Source of the DNA: Micromonospora coxensis
Lineage (GTDB): Bacteria; Actinomycetota; Actinomycetes; Mycobacteriales; Micromonosporaceae
Assembly (NCBI RefSeq): GCF_900090295.1
Contig: NZ_LT607753.1
Span: 5,704,001 to 5,768,000 of the forward strand
DNA length: 64,000 nucleotides
Direction of reading: 5' to 3'
Positions 63,455 through 64,000 of this stretch are shown here, one piece after another. The notes below the pieces were generated by a model. It searched no databases. It was not told the DNA's origin and worked only from the letters and a program-made list of their open reading frames with translations. Made by a program: the position numbers and the translations under genes. Within the stretch, counting starts at the first letter, position 1. Each line of letters opens with the position of its first letter.

Positions 63455-64000
63455 CCGCGACCGGCCGGCGGGCGGAGCCCCGGGGGCGTACCCGCCGGTG
63501 ACCGTGGTGGTGGCCACCCGGGACCGTCCGGGGCTGCTGGAACGGGCCGTGCGGGCGGTGCTCGACCAGGACCATCCCGGCCCGGTCGAGTGCGTGGTCG
63601 TGTACGACCACACCGACATCCGCCCGCTCGACCTGCCCGTGCCGGACGGCCGCGCGCTGCGCTACGTCAACAACACCCACTCCCGGGGCCTGCCCGGTGG
63701 CCGCAACACCGGGGTGGACACCGCCTCGCACGACCTGATCGCCTTCTGCGACGACGACGACTTCTGGCTGCCGGGCAAGCTGCGCCGGCAGGTGGAGCTG
63801 CTCGCCGAGCGTCCCGACGCGGCCGCCGCGAGCTGCGGCATCCGGCTGGAGGGCCCGGGAATCGCCAAGGAGCGCCGGCTCGACGTCGCCGAGGTGAGGC
63901 TGGCGGACTTCGTCGAGGACCGGATCATGGAGGTGCACTCCAGCACCATCCTGATCCGCCGGTCCACCTGGGACGCCGTCGGCCCGGTCGACGAGGAGCT
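63447..64000 (+). CDS. GT2 family glycosyltransferase, N-terminal part (3' end outside window)
   Basis: About 184 residues are visible. VTVVVATRDRPGLLERAV opens the GT-A fold; RGLPGGRNTGVD and the metal-binding CDDDDFW (about residues 91-97) follow. GTG 63447 overlaps the Wzz gene stop by 8 bp, so they are coupled. It probably adds a sugar in the same exopolysaccharide pathway; donor and acceptor are unknown. Confidence 0.85.
   Translation, partial: MTDRDRPAGGAPGAYPPVTVVVATRDRPGLLERAVRAVLDQDHPGPVECVVVYDHTDIRPLDLPVPDGRALRYVNNTHSRGLPGGRNTGVDTASHDLIAFCDDDDFWLPGKLRRQVELLAERPDAAAASCGIRLEGPGIAKERRLDVAEVRLADFVEDRIMEVHSSTILIRRSTWDAVGPVDEE

Overview
The window is very GC-rich, strongly GC3-biased chromosomal DNA from a filamentous actinobacterium. 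Gene order (ruvCAB-yajC-secDF-apt-relA-PPIase-hisS; aspS...rarA...alaS-ruvX-mltG-aroE), many GTG starts, 4-bp stop/start overlaps and TAnnnT -10 boxes followed 6-7 nt later by a start codon (leaderless genes) all fit Micromonosporaceae, most likely Micromonospora or a close relative. The genus is an inference from gene order and protein style, not from a database search. No rRNA, tRNA, CRISPR array, insertion sequence or prophage was found.

Layout. 1-1561: end of an MFS exporter and its TetR regulator. 1565-4278 (minus): a 3-hydroxybutyrate dehydrogenase-like SDR coupled to a PucR-type GAF/HTH regulator. 4543-13972: core block ruvC-ruvA-ruvB, yajC, secD-secF, apt and bifunctional relA, closed by a strong bidirectional terminator. 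14046-15831 (minus): two tandem membrane-anchored cyclophilins. 16091-18211: metallo-beta-lactamase-fold hydrolase and hisS. 18320-20157: a two-component system. 20158-20781: a gap with possible frameshifted coding remnants and a candidate small ORF.

20782-31824 is the most unusual region: ten tightly coupled plus-strand genes. They encode a class III aminotransferase, an SDR epimerase, a UbiA-type polyprenyl-phosphate transferase, three membrane-attached GT2 glycosyltransferases, two membrane-anchored EEP-fold phosphohydrolases, a UPF0104/AglD-like multispan protein and a methyltransferase. Most junctions are 4-bp overlaps. I read this as an uncharacterised envelope glycolipid or polyprenyl-linked glycan pathway; product and substrates are unknown.

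31902-43294 is mixed accessory and core content: an acyl-ACP desaturase behind a perfect palindrome, a thioesterase divergent from an HxlR regulator, a secreted SGNH hydrolase, a secreted S1 protease, a DUF998 membrane protein, aspS, an RmlD-like SDR, an ArsR regulator with an operator array coupled to an MFS transporter, a GNAT enzyme and a small membrane protein. 43370-54358 is a core block: rarA, a very large proline-rich membrane protein, two small envelope proteins, alaS, ruvX, mltG and aroE.

54450-64000 is cell-surface carbohydrate territory: a secreted DNRLRE-GH16 glycosidase, a kinase-fold protein, a PAP2-family protein, an Alg13/14-like glycosyltransferase, a secreted beta-propeller, a Wzz-like protein with a degenerate kinase domain, and a GT2 cut by the window end. 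Together these look like one end of an exopolysaccharide locus.
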